Shown here: in pieces, positions 23,728 through 31,203 of the stretch
How positions within the stretch are numbered: position 1 is the stretch's first letter
Layout of the letters: every line of letters begins with the position of its first letter
Assembly (NCBI GenBank): GCA_018061945.1
Contig: JAGOTD010000001.1
Span: forward strand, 215,050 to 279,049
From: Candidatus Peribacteraceae bacterium
GTDB lineage: Bacteria > Patescibacteriota > Gracilibacteria > Peribacterales > Peribacteraceae
DNA: 64,000 nucleotides
Direction: 5' to 3'
The notes under the pieces: model-generated
The model's input: the letters and a program-made list of their open reading frames with translations, nothing else
The model's database searches: none
Told to the model about the DNA's origin: nothing
Made by a program: the position numbers and the translations under genes

Positions 23728-24108
23728 TTACGTCTTGGTAAGAGTAACGCGACCGGAGAGACCTGTCTTTCTCTTGCCTCTCTTTGTGCGAGCATTGCGA
23801 CGGGAAGTCTGGCCACGAACTGGGAGCTTTTTCTTGTGACGGTAACCTCTCCAGGTGCCGATATCCTGCAAACGCTTGATATCGAGCGACACTTTGCGGA
23901 CCAAATCTCCTTCTGTGACCATTTTCTCAACCATGGAGCGCAGGAGTCCTTCCTGTGTTTCGGTGAGCTTGTCTGCCTTGGTATCAAAATCGATTTTCGC
24001 GTCTGTCAGCATACGACGTGCCGATGGACGACCAATGCCTTTGATAGCAGTCAGCGCCACTTCGACGCGCTTGTTTCCAGGGAGAATAACACCTGCGATA
24101 CGGACCAT
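23728..24108 (-). CDS. rpsM: Ribosomal protein uS13
   Basis: 126 aa. Seen: MVRIAGVILPGNKRVEVALT, AIKGIGRPSARRMLTDAKID (helix-turn-helix-like part), RLQDIGTWRGYRHKKKLPVRGQ (given as a region) with the family signature GLPVRGQ-TRTNARTR here as RGQTSRRNARTKRGKRK. In the usual place after infA-rpmJ. Confidence 0.97.
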   Translation of the reverse strand: MVRIAGVILPGNKRVEVALTAIKGIGRPSARRMLTDAKIDFDTKADKLTETQEGLLRSMVEKMVTEGDLVRKVSLDIKRLQDIGTWRGYRHKKKLPVRGQTSRRNARTKRGKRKTGLSGRVTLTKT

Positions 24109-24142
24109 AGAGAATGTAGAATTGAGGAGGTAGAATGCGAAA

Positions 24143-24256
24143 TTAACCCTGACGCTGTTTGTGACGAGGGTTCTTACAGACGACTCTGCGCACGCGCTTA
24201 CGCACGATAATACGACAGTCTTTGCAGCGGCGGGAGAGGGATGGGCGAACTTTCAT
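24143..24256 (-). CDS. rpmJ: Ribosomal protein bL36
   Basis: 37 aa, too short for most ORF lists. It begins [20 protein letters not shown] and ends [12 protein letters not shown]. The zinc ligands are Cys13, Cys16, Cys29 and His34, as in the zinc-binding (C+) form of L36. It lies between infA and rpsM, the standard alpha-operon position. Confidence 0.95.
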   Translation of the reverse strand: MKVRPSLSRRCKDCRIIVRKRVRRVVCKNPRHKQRQG

Positions 24257-24265
24257 AGGAGGGAA

Positions 24266-24559
24266 TTACGCAACGGGAGTAGAAGGTGGGGCAAGAGGCG
24301 CAGGTGGTGGTGCGCGGCCAGCTGGATCATCGGAACGGAAACGATACACGATGCGTCCTTTCTTTAAGTCATACGGAGTCATTTCGATCTTGACGTTATC
24401 TCCGGGGAGAATGCGCACCTTATTGACGCGCATGCGTCCGGCAAGATGGCAAAGCAACTCATGACCCTTGGCTTCCAGAGACGTGATACGAACGCGGAAC
24501 GTCGTATTTGGGTAACTCTCCTCTACGACGCCGATGAGTTCGATAACGTCTTTAGACAC
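24266..24559 (-). CDS. infA: Translation initiation factor IF-1 with C-terminal tail
   Basis: 97 aa from the GTG at 24559 ([20 protein letters not shown]); this start agrees with the family's usual N-terminus (MAKEDVIE...). The frame also has an ATG at 24610, which would add 17 unusual residues. The S1-like OB fold is complete: [48 protein letters not shown]. An extra Pro/Ala tail of about 23 residues ([17 protein letters not shown]) follows, absent from most IF-1 proteins. Confidence 0.93.
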   Translation of the reverse strand: MSKDVIELIGVVEESYPNTTFRVRITSLEAKGHELLCHLAGRMRVNKVRILPGDNVKIEMTPYDLKKGRIVYRFRSDDPAGRAPPPAPLAPPSTPVA

Positions 24560-24704
24560 AAGGAATAATACATGACAAAAGCCGAGAGATCCTACCGACG
24601 TATTTGACATGGCGCAAGGCTCAGCATACCAAAAAGGAGAGAAGTAAGAATATTTGACTTGCTAAATTTAAATTTTATTTTGAATTTAAAATTGTCATCC
24701 TTTC

Positions 24705-25079
24705 TTAACGTGTTGTCTCCGCAATACCGGGCAACAGGTGCTGAAGCTCTGGTGCTTGCGCTCTTCTCACAATTTCCGGAGCGACGATTGCCATACGATC
24801 AACGACTGACTGTCGTTCATGTGCAATATGAATAAGAACCGATACTTGCAACATTCTCTCGTACCATCTTTGCAAAATTTCCTGTTCGTTGTCATTTTCA
24901 TAAATGACAACTATTTCTCGCTTTTTATCGACATCCCACTGCGAGCCATCTAGCAGGAGCGCCAGAAGATCTTCGAGACTGATTTCGGGGTGATTAGTAA
25001 CTACGTACTGCAATAAGTCGTCATACTCGTAGACTTTTAGGACTGATTCTTTGTCTGTATGTTCATTGCATTTCATCAT
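24705..25079 (-). CDS. Small protein of unknown function, coupled to map
   Basis: 124 aa from the ATG at 25079, which stands 2 bases after the stop codon of map, so translation is probably coupled. A second ATG follows directly. Acidic, mainly helical (EYDDLLQYVVTNHPEISLED, LLALLLDGSQWDVDKK), no signal peptide or membrane segment. No recognised family. It takes a place in the alpha operon between map and infA that is normally empty, so it may be tied to translation (inference). Confidence 0.7.
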   Translation of the reverse strand: MMKCNEHTDKESVLKVYEYDDLLQYVVTNHPEISLEDLLALLLDGSQWDVDKKREIVVIYENDNEQEILQRWYERMLQVSVLIHIAHERQSVVDRMAIVAPEIVRRAQAPELQHLLPGIAETTR

Positions 25080-25081
25080 CC

Positions 25082-25837
25082 TCAGGCAATAATCTCGCAT
25101 CCCCCATCGGTGATGAGCACTGAATGTTCGAAATGACAGGCATTGGTGCCGTCTTTGGTGCGAATGGTCCAACCATCGCTATCGGTAGAAATATCGGATC
25201 GTCGACCCATGCTCGCGATTGGCTCAATGGCAATCATAGTATTGACCGGTAAAATAGGTCCAGACTCCTCTTCGCCCCAGTTGGGGACGTCTGGAAATTG
25301 ATGGAGTGTTGTACCAAGGCCATGGCCTGTAAGTTGCTTGATGATGCAGTAGCCAGCTTTCTCGATGTGCTTTTGGATGTATGACGAAATATTTCCCACA
25401 TGCACGCCGCTTTTTACCACCTCGCGGATCGCATCTTCGAGCGTGAATGACACAGTATCCAAAAATTCCTGCGCACCTGGTTCGGGCCTACCGGCCACAA
25501 CGGTTGTGCATGCATCGGTATAAAGATTGTTATAAATGACTCCACCATCGAGCGAGACGATGTCGCCATCGTGCAGTACGCGATCGCCCGGGATACCGTG
25601 CACCACTTCGTCGTTCACCGAAATACAAAGCGTACCCGGAAAACCGTGATAGCCCTTGAACGCAGGCTTGCCACCGTTATCGCGAATAAACTTTTCAGCC
25701 GCTTTATCGAGCTCGAGTGTTGTGATGCCAGGACGCACAAGCGACGCCGTATGTTTGAGGCATCCCTGCAAAATTTTCCCACCATCACGCAGGGCATCGA
25801 TCTGGCGAACGTTGAATATCTGAAAGGCTTCGGACAT
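25082..25837 (-). CDS. map: Methionine aminopeptidase type I
   Basis: 251 aa. Removes the initiator methionine. The five metal ligands are visible: D in VSLDGGV, D in YTDACTT, H in LTGHGLGT, E in AIEPIAS and E in HFEHSVLI. The substrate His is in GYHGFPGT. It is of the short type Ia without an N-terminal zinc or SH3 extension. In the usual secY-adk-map-infA order, except that a foreign block (mscL and a minus-strand gene) separates it from adk. Confidence 0.97.
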   Translation of the reverse strand: MSEAFQIFNVRQIDALRDGGKILQGCLKHTASLVRPGITTLELDKAAEKFIRDNGGKPAFKGYHGFPGTLCISVNDEVVHGIPGDRVLHDGDIVSLDGGVIYNNLYTDACTTVVAGRPEPGAQEFLDTVSFTLEDAIREVVKSGVHVGNISSYIQKHIEKAGYCIIKQLTGHGLGTTLHQFPDVPNWGEEESGPILPVNTMIAIEPIASMGRRSDISTDSDGWTIRTKDGTNACHFEHSVLITDGGCEIIA

Positions 25838-25924
25838 GGCTCTAGGATAGCAGAATGTGTACGAGAGAGGAAATGTGAAGAACGAGAAAATGCAATCATC
25901 TTCTTCGTTGTGTTGATTTTTTGA

Positions 25925-26353
25925 CTACTCATCATCGAGTACAATCACGCCCAGCTCACGCAAATCATTCTGAAGAGAAGGATCGACATTGATTGCTGCA
26001 CATTCATAGCCAGAATTTGTCACCATTCTCATGAGCGGAACAACGTCTATGATGTCGCTGAAGTCAGTGCAGCCGGCGAAATCCAAGATACAATCAGTGA
26101 CAATGGCATCGCCATTCCTATCTTGCTTAAGAGCTGTTCTGGAATCATTAAATCGCATACGAATGCCGGCAACCTGCACTGTTGGCGGCTCCTGCACTTC
26201 AACTGACCCCGTTGTTAATTGATCCCCAATAGCAGATCGAATATCCCGCCGAAGGTCTCCGGTAGTATTTCTGGAGCACTTGCCATCCGTTCGTTCTTCC
26301 ATGTCAGGCTTATCATCACATTTGTCGAATTTACTGGGCAATAGTGAACTCAT
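25925..26353 (-). CDS. Uncharacterised protein, possibly STAS-like
   Basis: 142 aa. The N-terminal half is acidic and polar with several Cys (DKCDDKPDMEERTDGKCSRN). The C-terminal half (about 60-142) has a strand-helix order (AIVTDCILDFAGCTDFSDII, MVTNSGYECAAINVDPSLQN, LRELGVIVLD) that loosely recalls STAS domains of anti-sigma-factor antagonists, but the conserved phosphorylatable Ser in DSSG is absent. Treat as hypothetical. It lies in the interruption between adk and map. Confidence 0.55.
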   Translation of the reverse strand: MSSLLPSKFDKCDDKPDMEERTDGKCSRNTTGDLRRDIRSAIGDQLTTGSVEVQEPPTVQVAGIRMRFNDSRTALKQDRNGDAIVTDCILDFAGCTDFSDIIDVVPLMRMVTNSGYECAAINVDPSLQNDLRELGVIVLDDE

Positions 26354-26458
26354 GAGTAAATGGGGGAAACCAATGATATCATTACTATGAACTTTTTATT
26401 TCATGTGTCAAATTATTCAACACTTGCCTAAATCTGCCCTCTTGCCAATACTGTCGCT

Positions 26459-26926
26459 ATGAAAATACACGATGTGAAAGACAAGAGTGTTGGCATGCTG
26501 CAGGAATTTAAAACCTTTGCCGCGCGCGGCAATGTCGTCGACCTAGCAATCGGTGTCATGATCGGTGCCGCGTTTAACAGCATCGTCAATTCGCTCGTCA
26601 ACGATATTATTTTACCACCGATTGGACTGATTGTAGGCAAAGTCGATTTCTCAAACCTGTTTATCGATCTATCGGGCAATGGCTATAAAACCATTGGGGA
26701 AGCCAAAATCGCCGGTACACCTACCATCAATTACGGCGTCTTTGTCAATAATCTGATCAATTTTCTGATTGTTGCCGGCGTTGCATTCTTGATCGTCCGC
26801 GAACTCAATCGCTGGAAAAACAAAGAACGAAAATATGAACCGACTACCAAAGCGTGTCCATTTTGTGCAATGTCGATTCCGAAAGCAGCGGTGCGGTGCG
26901 GACATTGTACGTCGGAATTAAAATAA
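26459..26926 (+). CDS. mscL: Large-conductance mechanosensitive channel with C-terminal zinc ribbon
   Basis: 155 aa. Opens under membrane tension to release solutes. Seen: the N-terminal helix EFKTFAARGNVVDLAIGVMI with TM1 (AIGVMIGAAFNSIVNSLVND), TM2 (FVNNLINFLIVAGVAFLIVR), and instead of the usual C-terminal helical bundle a short zinc ribbon ACPFCAMSIPKAAVRCGHC (CxxC...CxxC, last 25 residues). The ribbon is typical of several environmental and CPR MscL proteins. The gene is on the opposite strand inside the ribosomal operon, between adk and map. Confidence 0.93.
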   Translation: MKIHDVKDKSVGMLQEFKTFAARGNVVDLAIGVMIGAAFNSIVNSLVNDIILPPIGLIVGKVDFSNLFIDLSGNGYKTIGEAKIAGTPTINYGVFVNNLINFLIVAGVAFLIVRELNRWKNKERKYEPTTKACPFCAMSIPKAAVRCGHCTSELK

Positions 26927-27097
26927 GAATTACGAATCGCGAATTACGAAGTACGATTAAATATCCGTAGCCGGGACGCAGCGTCCCGGGGATGAAGTAT
27001 TTGATTGTAAAAATTCCCAAGACAAGAGTCTTGAAATGCAAAAAATCTTCTGAGTCTTCTGAGTCTTTTGCTTCCTTTGAGTCCTTTTTATGAGTCC
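26926..27097. repeat. Composite repeat block between mscL and adk
   Basis: Three repeat types follow each other: a GAATTACGA copy (26926-26958, GAATTACGAATCGCGAATTA), a GC palindrome (GCCGGGACGCAGCGTCCCGG, 26971-26990), and a TCTGAGTC/TTTGAGTCC word run (27028-27097) that ends exactly at the adk stop codon. Confidence 0.65.
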
Positions 27098-27670
27098 TTA
27101 TTTATCCAGGCTCCTCACCATTTTCTCCAAGCTCTCATACACCGCATCCATCGTCCGATCGCCGTTAATTTCGATTACTTTTCCTTCGTGTTTGTACTTG
27201 GCCAAAATGGGCAACGTACGTTCGACGAATGTCGTCATGCGTCGATTGATGGCCGTGAGGTCTTTGTCGTCAGCACGGCCTTCCTGCGCTGCTCGACCGA
27301 TAATGCGCCTTACGGCGATATCGCGCTTGAGCAGCAAATGAATGCAGGTAAATTTACGCTCGGCTTCCTGCATGATTCTATCAAAATCACGCTGCTGCAT
27401 GTCGTCACGCGGAATACCATCGAACAGAATTTTCTGTGTTTTGGGAATCTTTGCAACCGCCTCTTTCACCACCTGCATAATAATCTCATGTGGCACCAGT
27501 GCGCCTTTATCGATGTACGAACTGACTGTCTTGCCGAGCGTGGATTTGGACGCAGCGATTTTGCGCAGCTCGCCACCGGCTTCAAAAATCGTATAGTCGA
27601 AATCTTTTGCAATACGTTTCGCCTGCGTGCCTTTGCCAGAGCCTTGAATACCGAAGAGAACTAAGTCCAT
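27098..27670 (-). CDS. adk: Adenylate kinase
   Basis: 190 aa, the short form without the zinc/LID insertion. Converts ATP + AMP to 2 ADP. Walker A is GIQGSGKGT (7-15), the AMP-binding region includes AGGELRK, the usual DGFPR motif reads FDGIPRDD, and the LID arginines are in IIGRAAQEGRADD with the short lid. It is separated from secY by an inserted plus-strand gene with flanking inverted repeats; the left arm of that repeat begins 2 bases before the adk start codon. Confidence 0.95.
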   Translation of the reverse strand: MDLVLFGIQGSGKGTQAKRIAKDFDYTIFEAGGELRKIAASKSTLGKTVSSYIDKGALVPHEIIMQVVKEAVAKIPKTQKILFDGIPRDDMQQRDFDRIMQEAERKFTCIHLLLKRDIAVRRIIGRAAQEGRADDKDLTAINRRMTTFVERTLPILAKYKHEGKVIEINGDRTMDAVYESLEKMVRSLDK

Positions 27671-27672
27671 GA

Positions 27673-27715
27673 GTAGGTAAGGTAAGTACAGTAGGTATAG
27701 TAGGTAAGGTAGGTG
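27673..27715 (+). repeat. GGTAGGTAAGG word repeat, left arm of four-helix-bundle gene
   Basis: Tandem variants of the word GTAGGTAAG (GTAGGTAAGGTAAGTACAGT, then AGGTATAGTAGGTAAGGTAG). The complementary arm is at 28138-28184 on the other side of the gene at 27766. The same words make the 23S intervening sequence at 55469-55566 and the palindrome at 44479-44576. Confidence 0.85.
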
Positions 27716-27749
27716 AAAATTAAAAGACCTTGCGACAGAGACTTTTAAG

Positions 27750-27765
27750 GTGTACGATCGTACAC
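27750..27765. promoter_or_regulatory. 16-bp perfect palindrome directly before the four-helix-bundle gene
   Basis: GTGTACGATCGTACAC ends one base before the ATG at 27766. A dimeric repressor could bind here; autoregulation by the encoded protein is a possible explanation but is inference only. Confidence 0.45.
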
Positions 27766-28224
27766 ATGGAAACCAGAAAATACACCCACGGATATCGTAA
27801 ATTACTCGCTTGGCGCGAAGCTCATGGCCTGACTTTAGCTGTGTATCAATGTACTAAAAATTTTCCTACTGACGAACGCTTTGGAATCACTTCTCAACTA
27901 CGCCGAGCATCAAGCTCTATTGGAGCCCAAATTGCAGAAGGATCTCGTATGCCAACACCTATCCATCGCAAGTTATACTATGATCGAGCCTATGCATCTG
28001 CTGCTGAAGTCGATAATTTTCTAGAATTAGCAAAAGATCTGCAGTACCTCGATATCGAAACTTACAATTCTCTTCTGGAGAGAGTAAATCACACTTCTTT
28101 TCTTACACTAAAATTATCACAATCTTGTACAAACAAACCACTTACCATACCTACCGAACCTACAATACCTACCTTACCTACTAAACAAGTTTATCATAAT
28201 CATGCGCCAGAAGCTGCGCGTTGA
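27766..28224 (+). CDS. Four-helix-bundle protein (23S rRNA intervening-sequence / S23 family)
   Basis: 152 aa from the ATG at 27766. The core matches the family known from ORFs in 23S intervening sequences of Leptospira and Coxiella: YRKLLAWREAHGLTLAVYQ, TKNFPTDERFGITSQLRRAS, SSIGAQIAEGSRMPTPIHRK (family pattern PANIAEG), YYDRAYASAAEVDNFLELAK. The last 40 residues are encoded by the right arm of the flanking repeat (a Thr/Pro-rich run such as LTIPTEPTIPTLPTK), and the frame ends antisense to the last codons of secY. It is inserted against the direction of the ribosomal operon between secY and adk. The related fold of DGR protein Avd binds nucleic acid. Confidence 0.9.
   Translation: METRKYTHGYRKLLAWREAHGLTLAVYQCTKNFPTDERFGITSQLRRASSSIGAQIAEGSRMPTPIHRKLYYDRAYASAAEVDNFLELAKDLQYLDIETYNSLLERVNHTSFLTLKLSQSCTNKPLTIPTEPTIPTLPTKQVYHNHAPEAAR
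28138..28184 (-). repeat. GGTAGGTAAGG word repeat, right arm
   Basis: Complement of the left arm at 27673-27715: CTTACCATACCTACCGAACC, then TACAATACCTACCTTACCTA. It overlaps the 3' end of the four-helix-bundle gene and stops at the secY stop codon (28181-28183). Confidence 0.85.
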
Positions 28225-29467
28225 TCTGACGGATGAGTTCGAGCACGACACCGACGATGATGATCAGTCCGGAACCGGAGACAATCAAATCCGATGAGCT
28301 GAGAGTCGAGTATTTAGTGAACAGCAAAGGAATAATGGCCACGATACCGAGGAAGATACCACCCCACAGGTTTAAGCGACTCGATACTTTTGCGAGCATT
28401 TCGGCTGTCTGCTTACCTGGGCGAATGCCTGGGATGAATCCGCCGCGCTTCTGGATATTTTCGGCAAGATCATCTGGCTTAAACGTAACTGATACGTAGA
28501 AGTACGTGAAGAGAATAACGAGTAGGAAATACGCAACGATGTAGATCATCGATGGCTCCTGAGCGTTGAGATACAGCGTAATGAAGTTCACCACTCCGGC
28601 AAAGCGCGGTGCTGTCTGCAGGAACTGAGCGATGATACCAGGCAATGTAATGAGCGACACAGCGAAGATGATTGGCACCATGCCAGCCTGATTGAGACGA
28701 ATGGGAATATTGCCTTTTACTCCGCGACCAGCGCCCTGATTGGCGTAAGTAACAGGAATAACACGGTTCGCATCGGTAAAGAGCACTACGGCCACGAGAG
28801 TGGCAACCGATGCAATCAGGAACAAGTAGAAAGCGCCCATTTTATCCTGACCGGCAAGAAACATGGTGGAAAATGTCTTTGGAATGTTGGCGACGATACC
28901 AGTAAAAATGATGAGCGACGTACCGTTTCCAATGCCTTTTTCGGTGATCAATTCGCCAAGCCACATGACGAAGATACAGCCGGCACAGACCATGATCATC
29001 GGGATGAGAACGTGTGGGAACGCTGTGTTGACGATATTACCCGCGCCGCTGCGGTTGAGAAGAACGAGGAAGCCGTAGCTCTGGACAAAAGCCAGAGGCC
29101 ACGAAAGCCAGCGAGTGTAGGTGTTGATCTTCTGCTGACCCTGAATGCCTTCCTTGGAAATTGCCTCGAGCTTTGGGAAGATAACCGTGCACAGCTGCAA
29201 AATGATGGATGCGTTAATGTACGGCGACAAACCCAACATGATGATGGAGAAGTTCTGAATCGCTCCACCGGTGAGTGCGGCAAAAATACCCAGTGCGCTG
29301 CTGCTTTGTGCGCCGTTTTTCAAAAACGAAGCAAGAAGAGCTCTATCGGTACCTGGAACTGGAATGTGCGAGACGATTCTGTATACCAAAAGCAGCGCAA
29401 TGGTAAAAAGAATGCGCTTGCGAAGATCGGGTGAACGCCAGAGCTGACGGAGGTATGTGAGGACCAT
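28181..29467 (-). CDS. secY: Preprotein translocase subunit SecY
   Basis: 428 aa, ten transmembrane helices expected. Forms the protein-conducting channel with SecE/SecG. Seen: RKRILFTIALLLVYRIVSHI (TM1), PVPGTDRALL, the plug region ALGIFAALTGGAIQNFSIIM, TM2 start GLSPYINASIILQL, the cytosolic loop NQGAGRGVKGNIPIRLNQAG with MVPIIFA, and the C5 loop AENIQKRGGFIPGIRPGKQT. In the standard rplO-secY order. The stop codon abuts the repeat arm of the inserted gene. Confidence 0.97.
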   Translation of the reverse strand: MVLTYLRQLWRSPDLRKRILFTIALLLVYRIVSHIPVPGTDRALLASFLKNGAQSSSALGIFAALTGGAIQNFSIIMLGLSPYINASIILQLCTVIFPKLEAISKEGIQGQQKINTYTRWLSWPLAFVQSYGFLVLLNRSGAGNIVNTAFPHVLIPMIMVCAGCIFVMWLGELITEKGIGNGTSLIIFTGIVANIPKTFSTMFLAGQDKMGAFYLFLIASVATLVAVVLFTDANRVIPVTYANQGAGRGVKGNIPIRLNQAGMVPIIFAVSLITLPGIIAQFLQTAPRFAGVVNFITLYLNAQEPSMIYIVAYFLLVILFTYFYVSVTFKPDDLAENIQKRGGFIPGIRPGKQTAEMLAKVSSRLNLWGGIFLGIVAIIPLLFTKYSTLSSSDLIVSGSGLIIIVGVVLELIRQINAQLLAHDYDKLV

Positions 29468-29476
29468 AGAGAGAGA

Positions 29477-29917
29477 TTAGGCTTTGTGGATAACGATGGA
29501 TCCCCCAGCCTTCTCGACGGCCTCTTTGGCACTCTTGGATGCAGCATGCACCGTGAGCGTAAACTTCTTGGTGATTTCGCCGGAACCGAGAATTTTGACT
29601 GGGTGCTTGCCAGAGACGAGACGAGCTTTCTTGAGGGCGTTGACAGAATAGGAGCCAGCATCGAGCTTTTCGATAGTACCGATGTTCAGCACTTCGAATT
29701 CGATACGACCTGGACGGGTGAATCCACCGAGTTTTGGCTGACGGCGGATAAGTGGCGTCTGACCTCCTTCGAAACCAGCACGACGACCCTTACCGCTACG
29801 CGACTGCTGACCTTTGGTACCACGACCGGCTGTTGTGCCGGAACCAGAAGCATTTCCGCGAGCGCGGCGATGAACTTTGTGAGTGGCGCCGACGTTTGGC
29901 TTAAGAATGTGTACCAT
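29477..29917 (-). CDS. rplO: Ribosomal protein uL15
   Basis: 146 aa from the ATG at 29917 (MVHILKPNVGATHKVHRRAR); earlier ATGs in the frame give no family-like sequence. Seen: GRGTKGQQSRSGKGRRAGFE with GGQTPLIRRQPKLGGF, and the C-terminal GEITKKFTLTVHAASKSAKE with VEKAGGS. Upstream, where rpmD and rpsE would stand, there is a block of unrelated genes, so rplO-secY may have a promoter of its own (a TATACT at 29956-29961 on this strand is a weak candidate). Confidence 0.95.
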   Translation of the reverse strand: MVHILKPNVGATHKVHRRARGNASGSGTTAGRGTKGQQSRSGKGRRAGFEGGQTPLIRRQPKLGGFTRPGRIEFEVLNIGTIEKLDAGSYSVNALKKARLVSGKHPVKILGSGEITKKFTLTVHAASKSAKEAVEKAGGSIVIHKA

Positions 29918-30490
29918 AAGAAGCGAGAGTAAGTATGCAGTGCATACGGGACAAAAGTATAGAGGACTTTCTAACGGACGCCTAGGGTAATAGGAAAAGG
30001 TCATTGGGTAAAGGCGAAATGAAGGCAAACAAAGGCAGAAAAGAAAGGTATGGGAAGAGGAAAGGCTATAGAGGAGGAAAGGAATATGAATAAAGAATGA
30101 AAGTAGTAGAGGCTTTATGGTTTTCTATTCCTCTCCTCTTCTCCTCCTGTCCCCCCCTTTCCTCATCAATTTTCTCTTGCAACTTTTTCTCACTTCGATT
30201 TCAATACGTCTGCAATGTTTGCACGCACTTCCACCCTCAGCCTCTCCCTTCTCTGCCTTACGGCGGAAGGTCGGCTGCGTGCGTAGCATTCTACGATAAA
30301 AACACGACGAGCCTCCCTTCCGAAGCGAATGGAGGCCGTTTTTGTACTATTTTTCTCTCATGACCGCTCACCCGTATTTCTTTCATTGGCCCTTTGGTTT
30401 TCCGCTTCGTGCGGAAGCCCGGTTGCGCCCTATGCGGACCGCTCTTCCCAGCTGCTGAATAGTTTTATTTCTCTTTCTTTTTTACTCATT
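29918..30490. other. 573-base intergenic region, purine/pyrimidine-biased
   Basis: No convincing gene. 29997-30110 is strongly purine-rich on the plus strand with AAGGCAAA/GGAAAGG words; 30115-30185 is pyrimidine-rich, so the two halves can pair in part. A terminator-like hairpin GCCTCC/GGAGGC with following T residues stands near 30311-30345 and a small hairpin TTCCGC/GCGGAA near 30398-30415. A possible -10 (TATACT, minus strand) for rplO is at 29956-29961. Confidence 0.5.
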
Positions 30491-30655
30491 ATGGAAATAA
30501 TCAAAACACCAGATACGCCAAAACAATTCGATTGGGCGAATATCTATTCTCAGGCATATGTCGATTACATTCGCTCCCGAACACCAGAGGAGACTTCGCG
30601 CCTTTTTAGCGATATAGGCATGCAAGGCAGGGAGCGTAAGCGCAGAAAAGAATGA
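30491..30655 (+). CDS. Possible 54-aa small protein
   Basis: A frame from the ATG at 30491 to TGA: MEIIKTPDTPKQFDWANIYS at the start, a helical middle (YVDYIRSRTPEETSRLFSDI) and a basic end. Well-balanced composition for a small soluble protein, but no family and no ribosome site. In the block inserted between rpsE and rplO. Confidence 0.45.
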   Translation: MEIIKTPDTPKQFDWANIYSQAYVDYIRSRTPEETSRLFSDIGMQGRERKRRKE

Positions 30656-30782
30656 AGCAATAGGGCAGCTGATTGGAATTGGTTCCTTAGCTGAGCCTTG
30701 GAACACACCCTAGGTTTCGTCAGAATGATGCTAATCACCCTTGCATTTATAGCAATTTAGCCCTTAACTATCTGCCGTTTAT

Positions 30783-31163
30783 ATGAAACAAGTCACCCAA
30801 ATTTCGATTGTCCTACCCAACGTTCCAAGCTCGCTTGCGAAAGTATGCGATGCCATGCGCGCGGCTCAGGTAAACATAGAAGCCATGCACTGCAACGAAG
30901 GAATCGACAAAAGCCGCATCAATATGATCATTGATGATGTCGAAACGGCGAAGATGGTACTAAGTTCATTTGGCGAGGTTATTGTGACACCTGTTTTTGA
31001 AGTAAGATTAAAAAATCAGCCTGGTTCTATCGCATCCGTTGCGCGCGCTTGCGCTGGTGCCAGCCTTAACATTCGCTTTTTGTATCTTACCAGCCACGGC
31101 AAAGAAACGATCGGCTACATTCAAGTGGATGATATGGAGAAGGCGAAGATGGTGTTGAAGTAA
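30783..31163 (+). CDS. Tandem ACT-domain protein
   Basis: 126 aa, two ACT-like units: QISIVLPNVPSSLAKVCDAM with VNIEAM, and VRLKNQPGSIASVARACAGA with LNIRFLYLTS. Each shows the (I/V)xxxxxPGSLA pattern and the following helix. ACT pairs without an enzyme domain bind amino acids or act as regulatory subunits. The ligand cannot be read. It stands in the block that replaces rpmD and is followed by a perfect terminator palindrome shared with the convergent DJ-1 gene. Confidence 0.85.
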   Translation: MKQVTQISIVLPNVPSSLAKVCDAMRAAQVNIEAMHCNEGIDKSRINMIIDDVETAKMVLSSFGEVIVTPVFEVRLKNQPGSIASVARACAGASLNIRFLYLTSHGKETIGYIQVDDMEKAKMVLK

Positions 31164-31165
31164 AA

Positions 31166-31203
31166 AAACCGTTGATGCGCAAAATTTTGCGCATCAACGG
31201 TTT
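31166..31203. terminator. Perfect 38-nt bidirectional terminator palindrome
   Basis: 19-bp arms with no spacer (left arm AAACCGTTGATGCGCAAAA), flanked by A and T runs. It begins right after the stop of the ACT gene and includes the stop codon of the convergent DJ-1 gene, so it serves both. Confidence 0.85.

Noticed and set aside
23202..23987. A 261-codon minus-strand frame overlapping rpsK and rpsM.
   Set aside because: It is the shifted frame of two well-supported ribosomal protein genes and has an Arg/Ser/Leu-rich composition typical of shadow frames.
27766..28224. A diversity-generating retroelement, suggested by the Avd-like fold of the four-helix-bundle protein.
   Set aside because: No reverse transcriptase, template repeat or variable repeat is visible nearby; the protein matches the IVS/S23 type.
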